Shown here: positions 25,552 to 34,158 of the stretch, one piece after another
How positions within the stretch are numbered: position 1 is the first letter of the stretch
Layout: every line of letters begins with the position of its first letter
Assembly (NCBI GenBank): GCA_039990395.1
Contig: JBDXFZ010000146.1
Span: forward strand, 186,001-250,000
DNA from: CALINF01 sp039990395
GTDB taxonomy: Bacteria > Pseudomonadota > Gammaproteobacteria > Pseudomonadales > Halieaceae
Reading direction: 5' to 3'
Length of the DNA stretch: 64,000 nt
Translations under genes and position numbers: made by a program
The notes under the pieces: model-generated
Databases searched by the model: none
What the model was told of the DNA's origin: nothing
Seen by the model: the letters and a program-made list of their open reading frames with translations, nothing else

Positions 25552-26565
25552 ATGGAAAACCTCGAACCTCTTGCCGCACAAGCCCGCTCTGCGATTTCTG
25601 CAGCGCAAGATGTAGCCACATTGGAGCAGTTGCGCGTGGATTACCTGGGCAAGAAAGGCCAGATTACAGCGCTGTTAAAAGGCCTGGGTAAGCTCACGCC
25701 TGAAGAGCGCCCGCAGGCCGGTGCAAAGATAAACGTGGTGAAGCAAGAGCTACAAGAGCTGATTGGCCAGTGCAAGGAGACGCTTGAATCTGCGGCGGTA
25801 GCAGCACGGCTGGCGTCTGAGCAGATTGATGTCACTTTGCCGGGGCGCGGACAATCCACTGGTGGTATCCATCCGGTTACTCGAACCATTGAGCGCATAG
25901 AAGACTTTTTCAGCGCGATAGGTTTTGAAGTGGTAGAAGGGCCGGAGATAGAAGACGATTACCACAATTTTGAAGCCCTCAATATACCGGCGCACCACCC
26001 TGCGCGGGCGATGCACGATACGTTTTACGTAGACGAGAGCACAGTTTTACGCACCCACACCTCACCGGTGCAAGTACGGGTGATGGAGACAGAGCAGCCG
26101 CCATTACGCGTGATCTGCCCTGGTAGAGTGTACCGCTGTGATTCAGACCTAACGCATACGCCGATGTTTCATCAGGTGGAAGGGTTGTTGATAGATGAGC
26201 ACTCCAGCTTTGCCGATCTTAAAGGTGTGGTAGAGGAATTCTTGCGGGTGTTTTTTGAAAAGGAGTTGGCGGTGCGTTTCAGGCCATCTTACTTTCCCTT
26301 TACCGAACCCTCCGCAGAGGTAGATATCCAGTGTGTGAACTGCGGTGGCGATGGTTGTCGCGTTTGTAGCCAGACCGGCTGGCTGGAAGTGATGGGCTGC
26401 GGCATGGTGCATCCCAAGGTATTTGAATACTCCAATATCGATACCGAGCGCTACTCTGGTTTTGCCTTCGGTATGGGTGTTGAGCGGCTGGCAATGTTGC
26501 GCTACGGCGTGAATGATCTCCGGTTGTATTTTGATAATGATTTACGGTTTCTTGAGCAGTTTTGA
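25552..26565 (+). CDS. pheS: phenylalanyl-tRNA synthetase alpha subunit
   Basis: A 337-residue catalytic subunit of the alpha2beta2 PheRS. The N-terminal coiled coil binds tRNA (about residues 1-85). The class II core has HPARAMHDTFYV, LRTHTSPVQVR, GRVYRCDSDLTHTPMFHQVEG (motif 2 region) and FGMGVERLAMLRYG (motif 3). It starts at the ATG 25552 and precedes pheT by 16 bases. Confidence 0.98.
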   Translation: MENLEPLAAQARSAISAAQDVATLEQLRVDYLGKKGQITALLKGLGKLTPEERPQAGAKINVVKQELQELIGQCKETLESAAVAARLASEQIDVTLPGRGQSTGGIHPVTRTIERIEDFFSAIGFEVVEGPEIEDDYHNFEALNIPAHHPARAMHDTFYVDESTVLRTHTSPVQVRVMETEQPPLRVICPGRVYRCDSDLTHTPMFHQVEGLLIDEHSSFADLKGVVEEFLRVFFEKELAVRFRPSYFPFTEPSAEVDIQCVNCGGDGCRVCSQTGWLEVMGCGMVHPKVFEYSNIDTERYSGFAFGMGVERLAMLRYGVNDLRLYFDNDLRFLEQF

Positions 26566-26581
26566 GCGGAGATAAAACACA

Positions 26582-28957
26582 GTGAATATCAGTGAACAAT
26601 GGCTGCGCGAGTGGGTAAATCCCGATCTAACTACCGAGGATTTGGCTCATCAGATAACCATGGCAGGGCTCGAAGTTGATGCTATAGACCCGGTTGCCGG
26701 TGAATTCACCGGCGTGATTGTTGCCGAGATCATTAGCGCCGAGACCCACCCGGACGCCGATAAGCTGCGCGTTTGCCAGGTGAGTACCGGAAGCGAGACC
26801 GTGCAGATTGTCTGTGGTGCGCCCAATGCCAGAGTGGGCCTGAAAGCGCCATTGGCACAGATTGGCGCGGTATTGCCCGGTGATTTTAAGATCAAGAAGG
26901 CCAAGCTGCGCGGCGTTGAGTCGCAAGGCATGCTGTGCGCCGAGCAGGAGCTGGGCCTTTCAGAGGAATCTGATGGGTTGATGGAGTTGGCGTCCGATGC
27001 CCCCGTGGGCAGCGACATTCGTGAGTATTTGAAGCTCAATGACAAAGTGATCGAGATCGGCTTAACACCCAATCGCGCTGATTGCCTGGGTGTGATCGGT
27101 ATAGCGCGTGAGGTTGGGCTGTTAAACAATGTAGTAGTAACGCCGCCAGAGTTTGCCCGAGCCGATGTCAGTACGCAGGAGACCTTCCCGGTCAGCCTTG
27201 CTAACCCGCAGGCGTGTCCGCGCTACGTTGGGCGCGTAATCCGTGGTGTAGATCTCTCTCGCCCTAGCCCGCTGTGGTTGCAGGAAAAACTGCGTCGTTG
27301 TGGCATACGTTCTATCGATGCGGTGGTTGATATAACCAACTACGTTCTGCTGGAGTTGGGTCAACCCATGCACGCATTCGATCTGGACAAGCTCCATGGT
27401 GGGATTACCGTTCGCAACACCAATGCCGGTGAGTCACTTGAATTGTTGGACGGTCAGACAGTAGAACTGACACCCGAAACGCTGGTGATCGCCGATGAGA
27501 GCGGGCCACTGGCAATGGCGGGCATCATGGGTGGGGAGCCTTCCTCGGTAACCGAGACTACCGATAGTCTGTTTCTGGAGGCGGCATTCTTCACACCCGA
27601 GCTGTTGGCGGGTAAGGCGCGTGCCTATGGTTTGCATACCGATTCATCTCATCGCTTTGAGCGCGGCGTGGACTTTACGCTGCAAGCAGAGGCCATGGAG
27701 CGAGCCACACAGTTGGTATTGGATATCGTGGGTGGCCAAGCCGGCCCGGTGATTGAGGTGGTTGAAGAGAGCTGCCTGCCTGTGCGCGGGGACGTGACAT
27801 TGCGTGCCGCGCGGATCCAGAAAATGCTGGGCTTCGAATTGCCGGCAGACGAGGTAGTGCGCATTCTGTCCGGATTGGGTCTTGCGGTAACGTCCACCGA
27901 CGAAGGTTGGACCTGCGGTGTGCCAAGCTGGCGTTTTGATATCTCGATTGAAGCTGATTTACTGGAGGAGCTGGCACGCGTTTACGGCTACAACAACCTG
28001 CCTGTTACTCATATTCGTGCCGATCTCGTGATCCCTTCGCAGCCCGAGACCACGCTGTCTGCACGGTACTTACGGCGCCATCTTAGTGCGCGAGGCTTTC
28101 GCGAGGCGATCACCTACAGCTTTGTTGATCCCAAGCTACAGGCACTATTTGATCCTTCGGTAACACCCGTGGCCTTGCAGAACCCAATTTCTGCTGACAT
28201 GGCTGTGATGAGAACCAGCCTGATACCGGGCTTGATCAGTGCCATGACCCGTAATACCAAACGCCAGCAGCCGCGTGTGCGTTTGTTTGAAACCGGCCTG
28301 CGATTTGTACCCGGGGATAAGGGTTTGAGGCAGGTGCCTACACTGGCAATGGTAGTCACGGGCAATCGCGTTGCAGAGTCGTGGTCGAGCGTGAGCGAGT
28401 CCACCGATTTCTACGATATCAAAGGCGAGCTGGAAAGCCTGATAGCGTTGACGCGTCGCTCAGATGCTTTTGAATTTCGCAGTGCGCAGCGCGACGGATT
28501 GCATCCGGGTCAGACAGCTCAGGTAACCCTAAAGGGGCAAGCTGTTGGTTTTGTAGGCGCTCTTCACCCCACGGTTCAGGCTGAGCTGGGTGTGGCTTCC
28601 CCCGTGTATGCGTGTGAAGTAGACCTTGAGGCGCTACTGGAAACTCAACTGCCGGAATTCGCAGAACTCTCCAAGTTTCCGGAAGTTCGCCGTGATTTAG
28701 CCGTTGTTGTCGACAAATCAGTGCTTTCATCTGACCTAATGTCAAATGTTCGTTCTGTAGCTGGGACTTACCTCACAGATCTAAGGTTGTTTGATGTATA
28801 TGAAGGCAAAGGTATTGATCCTAAAAGGAAAAGCCTTGCACTCGGTTTGACTTTCAGGGATCAATCACGCACTCTTAGCGACGAAGATGTGAACCTAGCA
28901 ATGGATCAAGTCATTGATTCATTGGAAAAAAACTATAAGGCAGAGCTAAGGAACTAG
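26582..28957 (+). CDS. pheT: phenylalanyl-tRNA synthetase beta subunit
   Basis: A 791-residue beta subunit starting at GTG 26582. The N-terminal tRNA-binding (EMAP-like) domain spans about residues 40-150 (ADKLRVCQV, IVCGAPNARVG). The B3/B4 editing region follows (ITNYVLLELGQPMHAFD). The B5 domain and catalytic-like core lie between, and a C-terminal anticodon-recognition ferredoxin-like domain ends it (SKFPEVRRDLAVVVD). It edits Tyr-tRNA-Phe and positions the tRNA. Confidence 0.98.
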   Translation: MNISEQWLREWVNPDLTTEDLAHQITMAGLEVDAIDPVAGEFTGVIVAEIISAETHPDADKLRVCQVSTGSETVQIVCGAPNARVGLKAPLAQIGAVLPGDFKIKKAKLRGVESQGMLCAEQELGLSEESDGLMELASDAPVGSDIREYLKLNDKVIEIGLTPNRADCLGVIGIAREVGLLNNVVVTPPEFARADVSTQETFPVSLANPQACPRYVGRVIRGVDLSRPSPLWLQEKLRRCGIRSIDAVVDITNYVLLELGQPMHAFDLDKLHGGITVRNTNAGESLELLDGQTVELTPETLVIADESGPLAMAGIMGGEPSSVTETTDSLFLEAAFFTPELLAGKARAYGLHTDSSHRFERGVDFTLQAEAMERATQLVLDIVGGQAGPVIEVVEESCLPVRGDVTLRAARIQKMLGFELPADEVVRILSGLGLAVTSTDEGWTCGVPSWRFDISIEADLLEELARVYGYNNLPVTHIRADLVIPSQPETTLSARYLRRHLSARGFREAITYSFVDPKLQALFDPSVTPVALQNPISADMAVMRTSLIPGLISAMTRNTKRQQPRVRLFETGLRFVPGDKGLRQVPTLAMVVTGNRVAESWSSVSESTDFYDIKGELESLIALTRRSDAFEFRSAQRDGLHPGQTAQVTLKGQAVGFVGALHPTVQAELGVASPVYACEVDLEALLETQLPEFAELSKFPEVRRDLAVVVDKSVLSSDLMSNVRSVAGTYLTDLRLFDVYEGKGIDPKRKSLALGLTFRDQSRTLSDEDVNLAMDQVIDSLEKNYKAELRN

Positions 28958-28968
28958 CTGACGGGATC

Positions 28969-29274
28969 ATGACCGCGCTGACCAAATCTGAAATGGCCGA
29001 ACGCCTGTTTGAAGAGCTTGGACTCAACAAACGGGAGGCAAAGGAAATCGTCGAGTTGTTTTTCGAGGAGATCCGGGCGAGCCTCGAAGGCAACGAGCAG
29101 GTAAAACTCTCGGGCTTTGGTAATTTTGATTTGCGCGACAAAAGCCAGCGGCCAGGCCGCAACCCCAAAACAGGGGAAGAGATACCCATCTCAGCGCGCC
29201 GTGTTGTTACCTTCAGACCCGGACAAAAGCTCAAAGCCAGAGTAGAGGAATATGCTGGAACCGAGCCACAATAA
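28969..29274 (+). CDS. ihfA: integration host factor alpha subunit
   Basis: A 101-residue HU/IHF fold protein (LTKSEMAERLFEELGLNKRE, VKLSGFGNFDLRDKSQRPGR, ISARRVVTFRPGQKLK). It pairs with IhfB to bend DNA in transcription, replication and recombination. It lies 11 bases after pheT, the usual gammaproteobacterial position, and its 3' end overlaps the following MerR-type gene by 23 bases. Confidence 0.97.
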   Translation: MTALTKSEMAERLFEELGLNKREAKEIVELFFEEIRASLEGNEQVKLSGFGNFDLRDKSQRPGRNPKTGEEIPISARRVVTFRPGQKLKARVEEYAGTEPQ

Positions 29275-29614
29275 CGAATTACCGGCCATACCGGGCAAGC
29301 GCTACTTCACCATTGGTGAGGTGAGCGAACTGTGTGCGGTAAAGCCTCATGTACTGCGCTACTGGGAGCAGGAATTCCCTCAGCTCAAGCCGGTAAAGCG
29401 CCGCGGTAATCGACGCTATTATCAGCGCGATGATGTACTTACTATTCGCCAGATTCGCAGCCTGCTTTACGATCAGGGCTATACCATTGGCGGTGCGCGC
29501 CAGCGTATGACTGATGAAGACAATGGCTCATCAGCCATCGAAATGCAGGCGGTTATCCAGGAAACTATCAAGGAACTTGAAGACGTTCTGAAGGTTCTCG
29601 AGCCAGCCAAATAG
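29252..29614 (+). CDS. MerR-type transcriptional regulator
   Basis: A 120-residue protein whose N-terminal 75 residues are a MerR winged helix (FTIGEVSELCAVKPHVLRYW, VKRRGNRRYYQRDDV, LYDQGYTIGGARQRM). The short C-terminal helix (VIQETIKELEDVLKVLE) is a dimerising coiled coil with no effector domain. A gene of this kind follows ihfA in many pseudomonads and relatives. Its targets are unknown. Confidence 0.93.
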   Translation: MLEPSHNNELPAIPGKRYFTIGEVSELCAVKPHVLRYWEQEFPQLKPVKRRGNRRYYQRDDVLTIRQIRSLLYDQGYTIGGARQRMTDEDNGSSAIEMQAVIQETIKELEDVLKVLEPAK

Positions 29615-29617
29615 GCG

Positions 29618-29645
29618 TTGTAACCTTGGCGGTATTGCGTATAAT
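29618..29645 (+). promoter_or_regulatory. sigma-70 promoter of tRNA-Pro
   Basis: TTGTAA (-35, four of six) and a perfect TATAAT (-10) are separated by 16 bases, 33 bases before the tRNA 5' end. The bases after the -10 (TCCGCCCTCG) are GC-rich, as in growth-rate-controlled stable-RNA promoters. Confidence 0.75.
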
Positions 29646-29678
29646 TCCGCCCTCGTCGAGGCACCAAAATCGACTTTT

Positions 29679-29755
29679 CGGGGCGTAGCGCAGCCTGGTA
29701 GCGCACCACACTGGGGGTGTGGTGGTCGCAGGTTCAAATCCTGCCGTCCCGACCA
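29679..29755 (+). tRNA. tRNA-Pro(GGG)
   Basis: A 77-base tRNA with encoded CCA. The acceptor stem CGGGGCG pairs with CGTCCCG (one G-T pair) followed by A and CCA. The anticodon stem CCACA/TGTGG encloses the loop CTGGGGG (anticodon GGG). The T-arm is GCAGGTTCAAATCCTGC. A terminator follows at 29764. Its 3' end plus terminator is repeated 113 bases downstream. Confidence 0.97.
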
Positions 29756-29763
29756 ACAAACAT

Positions 29764-29794
29764 AAAAAGGCATCCAACTCGGATGCCTTTTTTT
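29764..29794 (+). terminator. rho-independent terminator of tRNA-Pro
   Basis: AAAAAGGCATCC (29764-29775) pairs with GGATGCCTTTTT around AACTC, ending in a run of seven Ts. Confidence 0.9.
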
Positions 29795-29798
29795 ATGG

Positions 29799-29868
29799 TG
29801 GGGTGATTGAGCCAGCGATGTGGTCGCATGCGGAAGGCCGCCCCGATCAAATCCTGCCGTCCCGACCA
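29799..29868 (+). pseudogene. decayed second copy of tRNA-Pro
   Basis: The last 22 bases (29847-29868) are identical to the 3' end of tRNA-Pro including CCA. Upstream, TGTGGTCGCA still resembles the anticodon/variable region of the intact gene, but about 18 bases (TGCGGAAGGCCGCCCCGA) replace the 5' side of the T-arm. The T-stem can no longer pair, and the anticodon arm is gone. The identity continues through the terminator: 65 bases from 29734 and from 29847 agree at 57 positions by hand count. This fits tandem duplication of a tRNA-Pro-plus-terminator unit followed by decay. Confidence 0.7.
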
Positions 29869-29876
29869 ATTTTGTT

Positions 29877-29907
29877 AAAAAGGCATCCAATTTGGATGCC
29901 TTTTTTT
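29877..29907. terminator. duplicated bidirectional terminator
   Basis: AAAAAGGCATCC pairs with GGATGCCTTTTT around AATTT, with Ts on the right and As on the left, so it works from both sides. It is the second copy of the tRNA-Pro terminator and ends 12 bases before the stop of the minus-strand glycine-zipper gene, which it probably also terminates. Confidence 0.85.
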
Positions 29908-29918
29908 ATGGCTAATTA

Positions 29919-30230
29919 TTAGCGCCGGTAGTGATCCACCCTGTCACGGTGCTTGTTGCGCTTTCTCTTCTTCTTGTTTCTGTTCTTGTTGCGGTTGCGA
30001 TCATTGTCATCCAACGCTCCCGCTATAAGGCCTGCTCCAGCACCGATTGCGGCTCCTTTGGCTGCGCCGTCACCACCATCCACAACCGCGCCAATCAGCG
30101 CGCCAGCAGCTGCGCCTTTGAGCGTCTTCTTTAAAGTATCGCCTGCGAACGCGTTACTGGTGGCAAATCCAAACATCATCAGAGCGATGGCTAAAACACG
30201 GAAGCGTCGATTCTCGTTACGATAGCTCAT
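29919..30230 (-). CDS. exported glycine-zipper protein with basic tail
   Basis: A 103-residue protein with a signal peptide (RVLAIALMMFGFATSNAFA), a glycine-zipper segment (about residues 38-72, GAAAGALIGAVVDGG and GAAIGAGAGLIAGAL) and a very basic Asn/Lys/Arg tail (NKKKRKRNKHRDR). Glycine zippers pack in membranes or form oligomers; the tail may bind phospholipid or polyanions. Its ATG overlaps the stop of the MORN gene (ATGA), so the two are translationally coupled. Confidence 0.8.
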   Translation of the reverse strand: MSYRNENRRFRVLAIALMMFGFATSNAFAGDTLKKTLKGAAAGALIGAVVDGGDGAAKGAAIGAGAGLIAGALDDNDRNRNKNRNKKKRKRNKHRDRVDHYRR

Positions 30231-31081
30231 TGCTGCTTCTCCCCATTCTTCCAGGTCTCAACAATTTGGGTACCGTCAGCTTTTGTAATCAGTACCATGC
30301 CTTCCGGCACGCCATCTTGAAAAATGCCTTGGTAGCTATCTCCATTGACTGCAATGTAAGTTGCCGCGCCTGTGGGCGCACCATTCTCGAACTCGCCGAT
30401 GGTGGCATCACCATCAGCGCCTTCATATACGCCGTATCCTGACGCTACGCCATCTTCAAAATCGCCAATGTAGGTATCGTCGTTGGGGTGAATCAGGGTG
30501 CCTGTACCCTGCCTTTTCTGCTCCTCGATATCGCCAAAGTATATCTCCCCATTCTCCAGCTCATAGAATGCGAACGCGGGGCCGGTTAATTCGCCACCCT
30601 TAAAGCTACCTCGTATAACAGCGTCTTTCTGCGGACCGTCGCTTTTGACGTACAAGGTGCCCGATCCGGTTTCGAAACTGCCGGCAAACTCGCCTTCCAA
30701 GCGCCATCCTTCGCTCGACTCAAAAATTCCTCGACCTTGTGGCAGGCTGGTCTCGAATCGCCCGAGATAAGTGTCATAGCCTCCTGAGTCATCATTACGA
30801 AAGCGCAGTGAAGCGAAACCGTTCCCGTGGCCGCCGCTCATTTCTCCGTCGTACACTGCAAGAAGACCTGCTGGGTCGCTTACCACCAGAACACCGCGCC
30901 CGGCAGCTTTGCCCGCCTCGCAGCCTCCCGACCAGCTGACCGTTTCTTTGTCGGCAGCGTCGCCATAAGACCAAACCTGGCAGCCGCCAATCGGGTCTGT
31001 CACCCAATGGTCCGCTAATGCTATCGGCACGAAGCCGAGTAGCAACAAGATTTTTGTAATCAACTGTCCGTACTTTGTCAT
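30227..31081 (-). CDS. exported MORN-repeat protein
   Basis: A 284-residue protein with a signal peptide (ITKILLLLGFVPIALA) and about eight degenerate MORN repeats of the form Y-x-G-x-F-x-x-G-x-x-x-G-x-G (for example TYIGDFEDGVASGYGVYEG). MORN arrays form extended beta-sheets that bind lipids or proteins. The N-terminal part has two cysteines (GCQVW, GGCEAG) that could form a periplasmic disulfide. It is upstream gene of the pair with the glycine-zipper protein. Function unknown. Confidence 0.82.
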   Translation of the reverse strand: MTKYGQLITKILLLLGFVPIALADHWVTDPIGGCQVWSYGDAADKETVSWSGGCEAGKAAGRGVLVVSDPAGLLAVYDGEMSGGHGNGFASLRFRNDDSGGYDTYLGRFETSLPQGRGIFESSEGWRLEGEFAGSFETGSGTLYVKSDGPQKDAVIRGSFKGGELTGPAFAFYELENGEIYFGDIEEQKRQGTGTLIHPNDDTYIGDFEDGVASGYGVYEGADGDATIGEFENGAPTGAATYIAVNGDSYQGIFQDGVPEGMVLITKADGTQIVETWKNGEKQQ

Positions 31082-31199
31082 TGGTCTACCTCTTATATTT
31101 TACAACTGGGAACGGATGCTGGCGATGAAGCCCTGGTACCCCGTGTCAGCATGAGAGGGGATGCTAACAGGCCCCGAAATGTCTATCCGTATGAATACT

Positions 31200-32507
31200 T
31201 CAATCTTTCTTCGGTCGTAAAAACAGCACGGTCACACCGGCCAAAAATGAGCCTGCCGCCATTATGATGGCAATGTTTTCCAGTACCATGCCTGCTGCGA
31301 ACAGAAAGCCCGGAATCATTGGTCCCAAAACCGCTCCACCACGCCCAACTCCCAACACAAGGCCAGAACCGGAGCCCAGTAGCGAAGACGGGTAAGAGAC
31401 GGCAAATAGGCCGAAAAAGCCGGAGATAGCGGCAAAAATGAACAGGCCCGTTGCGAATCCTATCAGCTTCATACTCTGCAGCGTTTCGGTAAAGTGGGGG
31501 AACAGGGCAACGCCTACCGCCGCTGAGATCAAGCACAGCGCCATCAAAGGTCGAATTGGCAAAAATCGTGCAATGATGCCTAGTCCAATCGAGCCAATCA
31601 CTCCGCCCAAACTAACAACACCTAGAACAGTGGTGGCCTCGGACGTGGAATATCCGAGATCCGACACAATGGTGGGAATCCATTTTACGAAGTAGTAGTA
31701 GGTTCCCACATTGCCGAAGTAGGCGAAAAGCAATATGCAGGTAATGGAAGCAAGTCCCGGCTTAAACAAACTGCTGATCCCCACGGGTTCAATTTTACGT
31801 GTCTCTCTGGAAGGTAGGCTTTTGGGCACCTGGTGACCCAGGCGCCTCATGATCGTTTGTATACGTTGCAGAGCATCATCTGGCCTTTTGCGTTCAAGAT
31901 AGGTGACTGTCTCAGGTACGAAGAAATAGACCAGGGGAATGAATATCAGACTTAAAAATGCGCCCAGATAGAAAGTAACGCGCCAGTCGAAATCTCTGAG
32001 CAAGGGTGCGAGGAATGTCGCACCCAGATACACGCCAAAGGCAAAACCACCGGCCACAAGCACTACGGCGAGCGAGCGATTTTTGTCATTGCAGTAATCT
32101 GAAGACGTTGCTGTTGCCGCAGCCAGCAAACCACCAATGCCTATTCCTGTGAACACACGGGCAGCCCCTAGTATGTAGACATTTGGCGCGATGCCGGCAA
32201 CCAGCATCCCCAAAGTTAGTATAATGAGGCCGAGCAATAACGTTGGTCTGCGTCCGCGGCTATCTGCCAGGGAGCCCATGATGATTGAGCCCAGAGCCAT
32301 TCCCATCAGCTCAAGCGATAACACAACGCCTAAGGTGGCCTTGGATATACCCCATTCGGCAGTAATACCGGGCGCGGCAAAGGCGATGGATAGAACATCG
32401 TATCCATCTAGCGCCAGGATTCCGATACAGATAGCTACAACGTACCATTGCCCGGCGCTCATGGGCTCATGTTTTAGTATTTCTAGAGGTCCTGTTTCAG
32501 TATTCAT
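31200..32507 (-). CDS. MFS transporter, aromatic acid:H+ symporter type
   Basis: A 435-residue, 12-helix transporter from the ATG at 32507, chosen over an in-frame ATG 20 codons upstream because it has AGAAGTGA before it and begins at the family's usual distance from helix 1. The AAHS signature DGYDVLSIAFAAPGI lies in helix 1 and GSLADSRGRRP in the loop between helices 2 and 3. Relatives such as PcaK and BenK import aromatic acids. It is divergent from the first secreted amidohydrolase, which suggests it takes up a product of the island's substrate. Confidence 0.88.
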   Translation of the reverse strand: MNTETGPLEILKHEPMSAGQWYVVAICIGILALDGYDVLSIAFAAPGITAEWGISKATLGVVLSLELMGMALGSIIMGSLADSRGRRPTLLLGLIILTLGMLVAGIAPNVYILGAARVFTGIGIGGLLAAATATSSDYCNDKNRSLAVVLVAGGFAFGVYLGATFLAPLLRDFDWRVTFYLGAFLSLIFIPLVYFFVPETVTYLERKRPDDALQRIQTIMRRLGHQVPKSLPSRETRKIEPVGISSLFKPGLASITCILLFAYFGNVGTYYYFVKWIPTIVSDLGYSTSEATTVLGVVSLGGVIGSIGLGIIARFLPIRPLMALCLISAAVGVALFPHFTETLQSMKLIGFATGLFIFAAISGFFGLFAVSYPSSLLGSGSGLVLGVGRGGAVLGPMIPGFLFAAGMVLENIAIIMAAGSFLAGVTVLFLRPKKD

Positions 32508-32754
32508 ATCACTTCTGAATAGTTTTTTAAGATAGATAGCCCCGTAATCTACACCATCTTGCATCAACTGGTGATGTCCATTTCGGTATAAAGGGGTTCA
32601 GAGAAGCGCCAATGAATTAGTGAACTGCAATAGGAGGAGTTTTGTCCTCCTCTGTTTGGACTTATGCTGTACTGTTTACGACAATCAAATTTTCTGTGTA
32701 TGACCTTTCTGCTGAGGTCCTGGGACACATACTTAACCTATCGGTGGCGACAAA

Positions 32755-34083
32755 ATGAAAAGGCATCTAACTGTAACTGCGATTGCGCTCTACTTCGTAA
32801 CGACGATTTGCCAGGCATCTGAGCCTATTGGTTCAAAACTGATCAAGAATGTGAAGATTTTTGATGGCACTAACCCGACGTTGAGTTCCAATACTGATGT
32901 CCTGATCCACGCGAATTTGATTCAGAAGATTGGTAAAAATCTTTCTAGCGCTGATGCTATTGTCATAGATGGGCAGGGTATGACACTTTCTCCGGGGTTT
33001 GTTGACGCCCATACTCACATGTCACTGATCTCTCCGTTTGATTTGCTCGAGAATGAGTATACCGGCATTTATGTGGGTGCTGCCGCAGGGCAGATGGCAG
33101 AAGAGATGTTAATGCGCGGGTTCACGACTGTGCGTGATGCAGGAGGCGCCAGCATCGGCGTACAGCGAGCGATCGACGATGGATGGTTTCCCGGTCCGAG
33201 AGTTTTTTCTTCAGGGGCATTTATAACCCAGACTTCCGGCCATCTGGACATGCGCAATAGAACTAATCCACACCTCAATCTTGGCGGTGATCACAGCCAT
33301 GCTCAGCGCATAGGTCACTTCACCGCAGTCGATGGTGACGACGAGATGCTTGCTGCCGCTCGGCAGAATTTCCGTACTGGAGCTACGCAGCTAAAGCTGG
33401 CTACAAATGGTGGAATCTCTGCTACTTATTCTCCATTAGATATCGACCAGTTTACAGACGCTGAGCTCAGTGCGGCAGCGCAAGTAGCTGAAAGCTTTGG
33501 TAGCTACTTTATGGTTCATGCGTACTACGATGATGCTGTGAACAGAGCTATCGACTTTGGCGCCAAGTCAATTGAACATGGGCATATGCTTACGGAAGAC
33601 GTAGTGCGTAGAATGAGTGACGAAGGCGTCTACTTAGTAGTTGAAGCACTGATGTCTACCTCTGAGGCTCCTCCATCGTTTACCCCTGATCAGCGAATGA
33701 AGTACGAGCTGGCTAAAAATGGTTTTGCCGAACTTATCAGGTTGGCGAAGAAGCATAAGCTCAAAATAGCTTTCGGGTCTGATGTGTTTTTGTCCAAAGA
33801 GGCTTACGACTTGCAGCCTCTCGAATGGGTGGCGAGATCAGCGTTTTTTACCGCAGAAGAGATTATGATTCAGGCCACCAGTATAGGTGCTGAGCTAATC
33901 GAAATGTCGGGCCCGCGCAATCGATACCGTGAAGGCCCTTTGGGCGTAGTTCAGGAGGGAGCGTACGCCGATCTGGTTCTCATTGATGGTAATCCTCTGG
34001 AAGATGTCACTATTCTTTCGGAACCTCAAAAGTCGCTGCGACTAATCATGAAAGATGGTGTCGTATACAAGAACACGCTGTAG
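32755..34083 (+). CDS. secreted metal-dependent amidohydrolase, paralogue 1
   Basis: A 442-residue amidohydrolase-superfamily enzyme with a signal peptide (ALYFVTTICQA). The metal-binding HxH lies in VDAHTHM (about residue 85). Lys is in GATQLKLATNGG, His in IEHGHM, and the catalytic Asp in FGSDVF. It carries the segment TQTSGHLDMR that is shared with the genes at 51991 and 56649. Such enzymes (imidazolonepropionase/prolidase-like) hydrolyse C-N bonds, often in N-acyl amino acids or dipeptides. Confidence 0.88.
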   Translation: MKRHLTVTAIALYFVTTICQASEPIGSKLIKNVKIFDGTNPTLSSNTDVLIHANLIQKIGKNLSSADAIVIDGQGMTLSPGFVDAHTHMSLISPFDLLENEYTGIYVGAAAGQMAEEMLMRGFTTVRDAGGASIGVQRAIDDGWFPGPRVFSSGAFITQTSGHLDMRNRTNPHLNLGGDHSHAQRIGHFTAVDGDDEMLAAARQNFRTGATQLKLATNGGISATYSPLDIDQFTDAELSAAAQVAESFGSYFMVHAYYDDAVNRAIDFGAKSIEHGHMLTEDVVRRMSDEGVYLVVEALMSTSEAPPSFTPDQRMKYELAKNGFAELIRLAKKHKLKIAFGSDVFLSKEAYDLQPLEWVARSAFFTAEEIMIQATSIGAELIEMSGPRNRYREGPLGVVQEGAYADLVLIDGNPLEDVTILSEPQKSLRLIMKDGVVYKNTL

Positions 34084-34158
34084 AGATTTGGTGCTGACTT
34101 CATACAGATTCTTTAGTGTAGCGGACTGCTCGGTAGCGCATTCTCTTGATCCACTAGC

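Noticed and set aside
25045..25608. 187-codon open frame on the minus strand
   Set aside because: It runs antisense through rplT and into pheS; a shadow of real genes.
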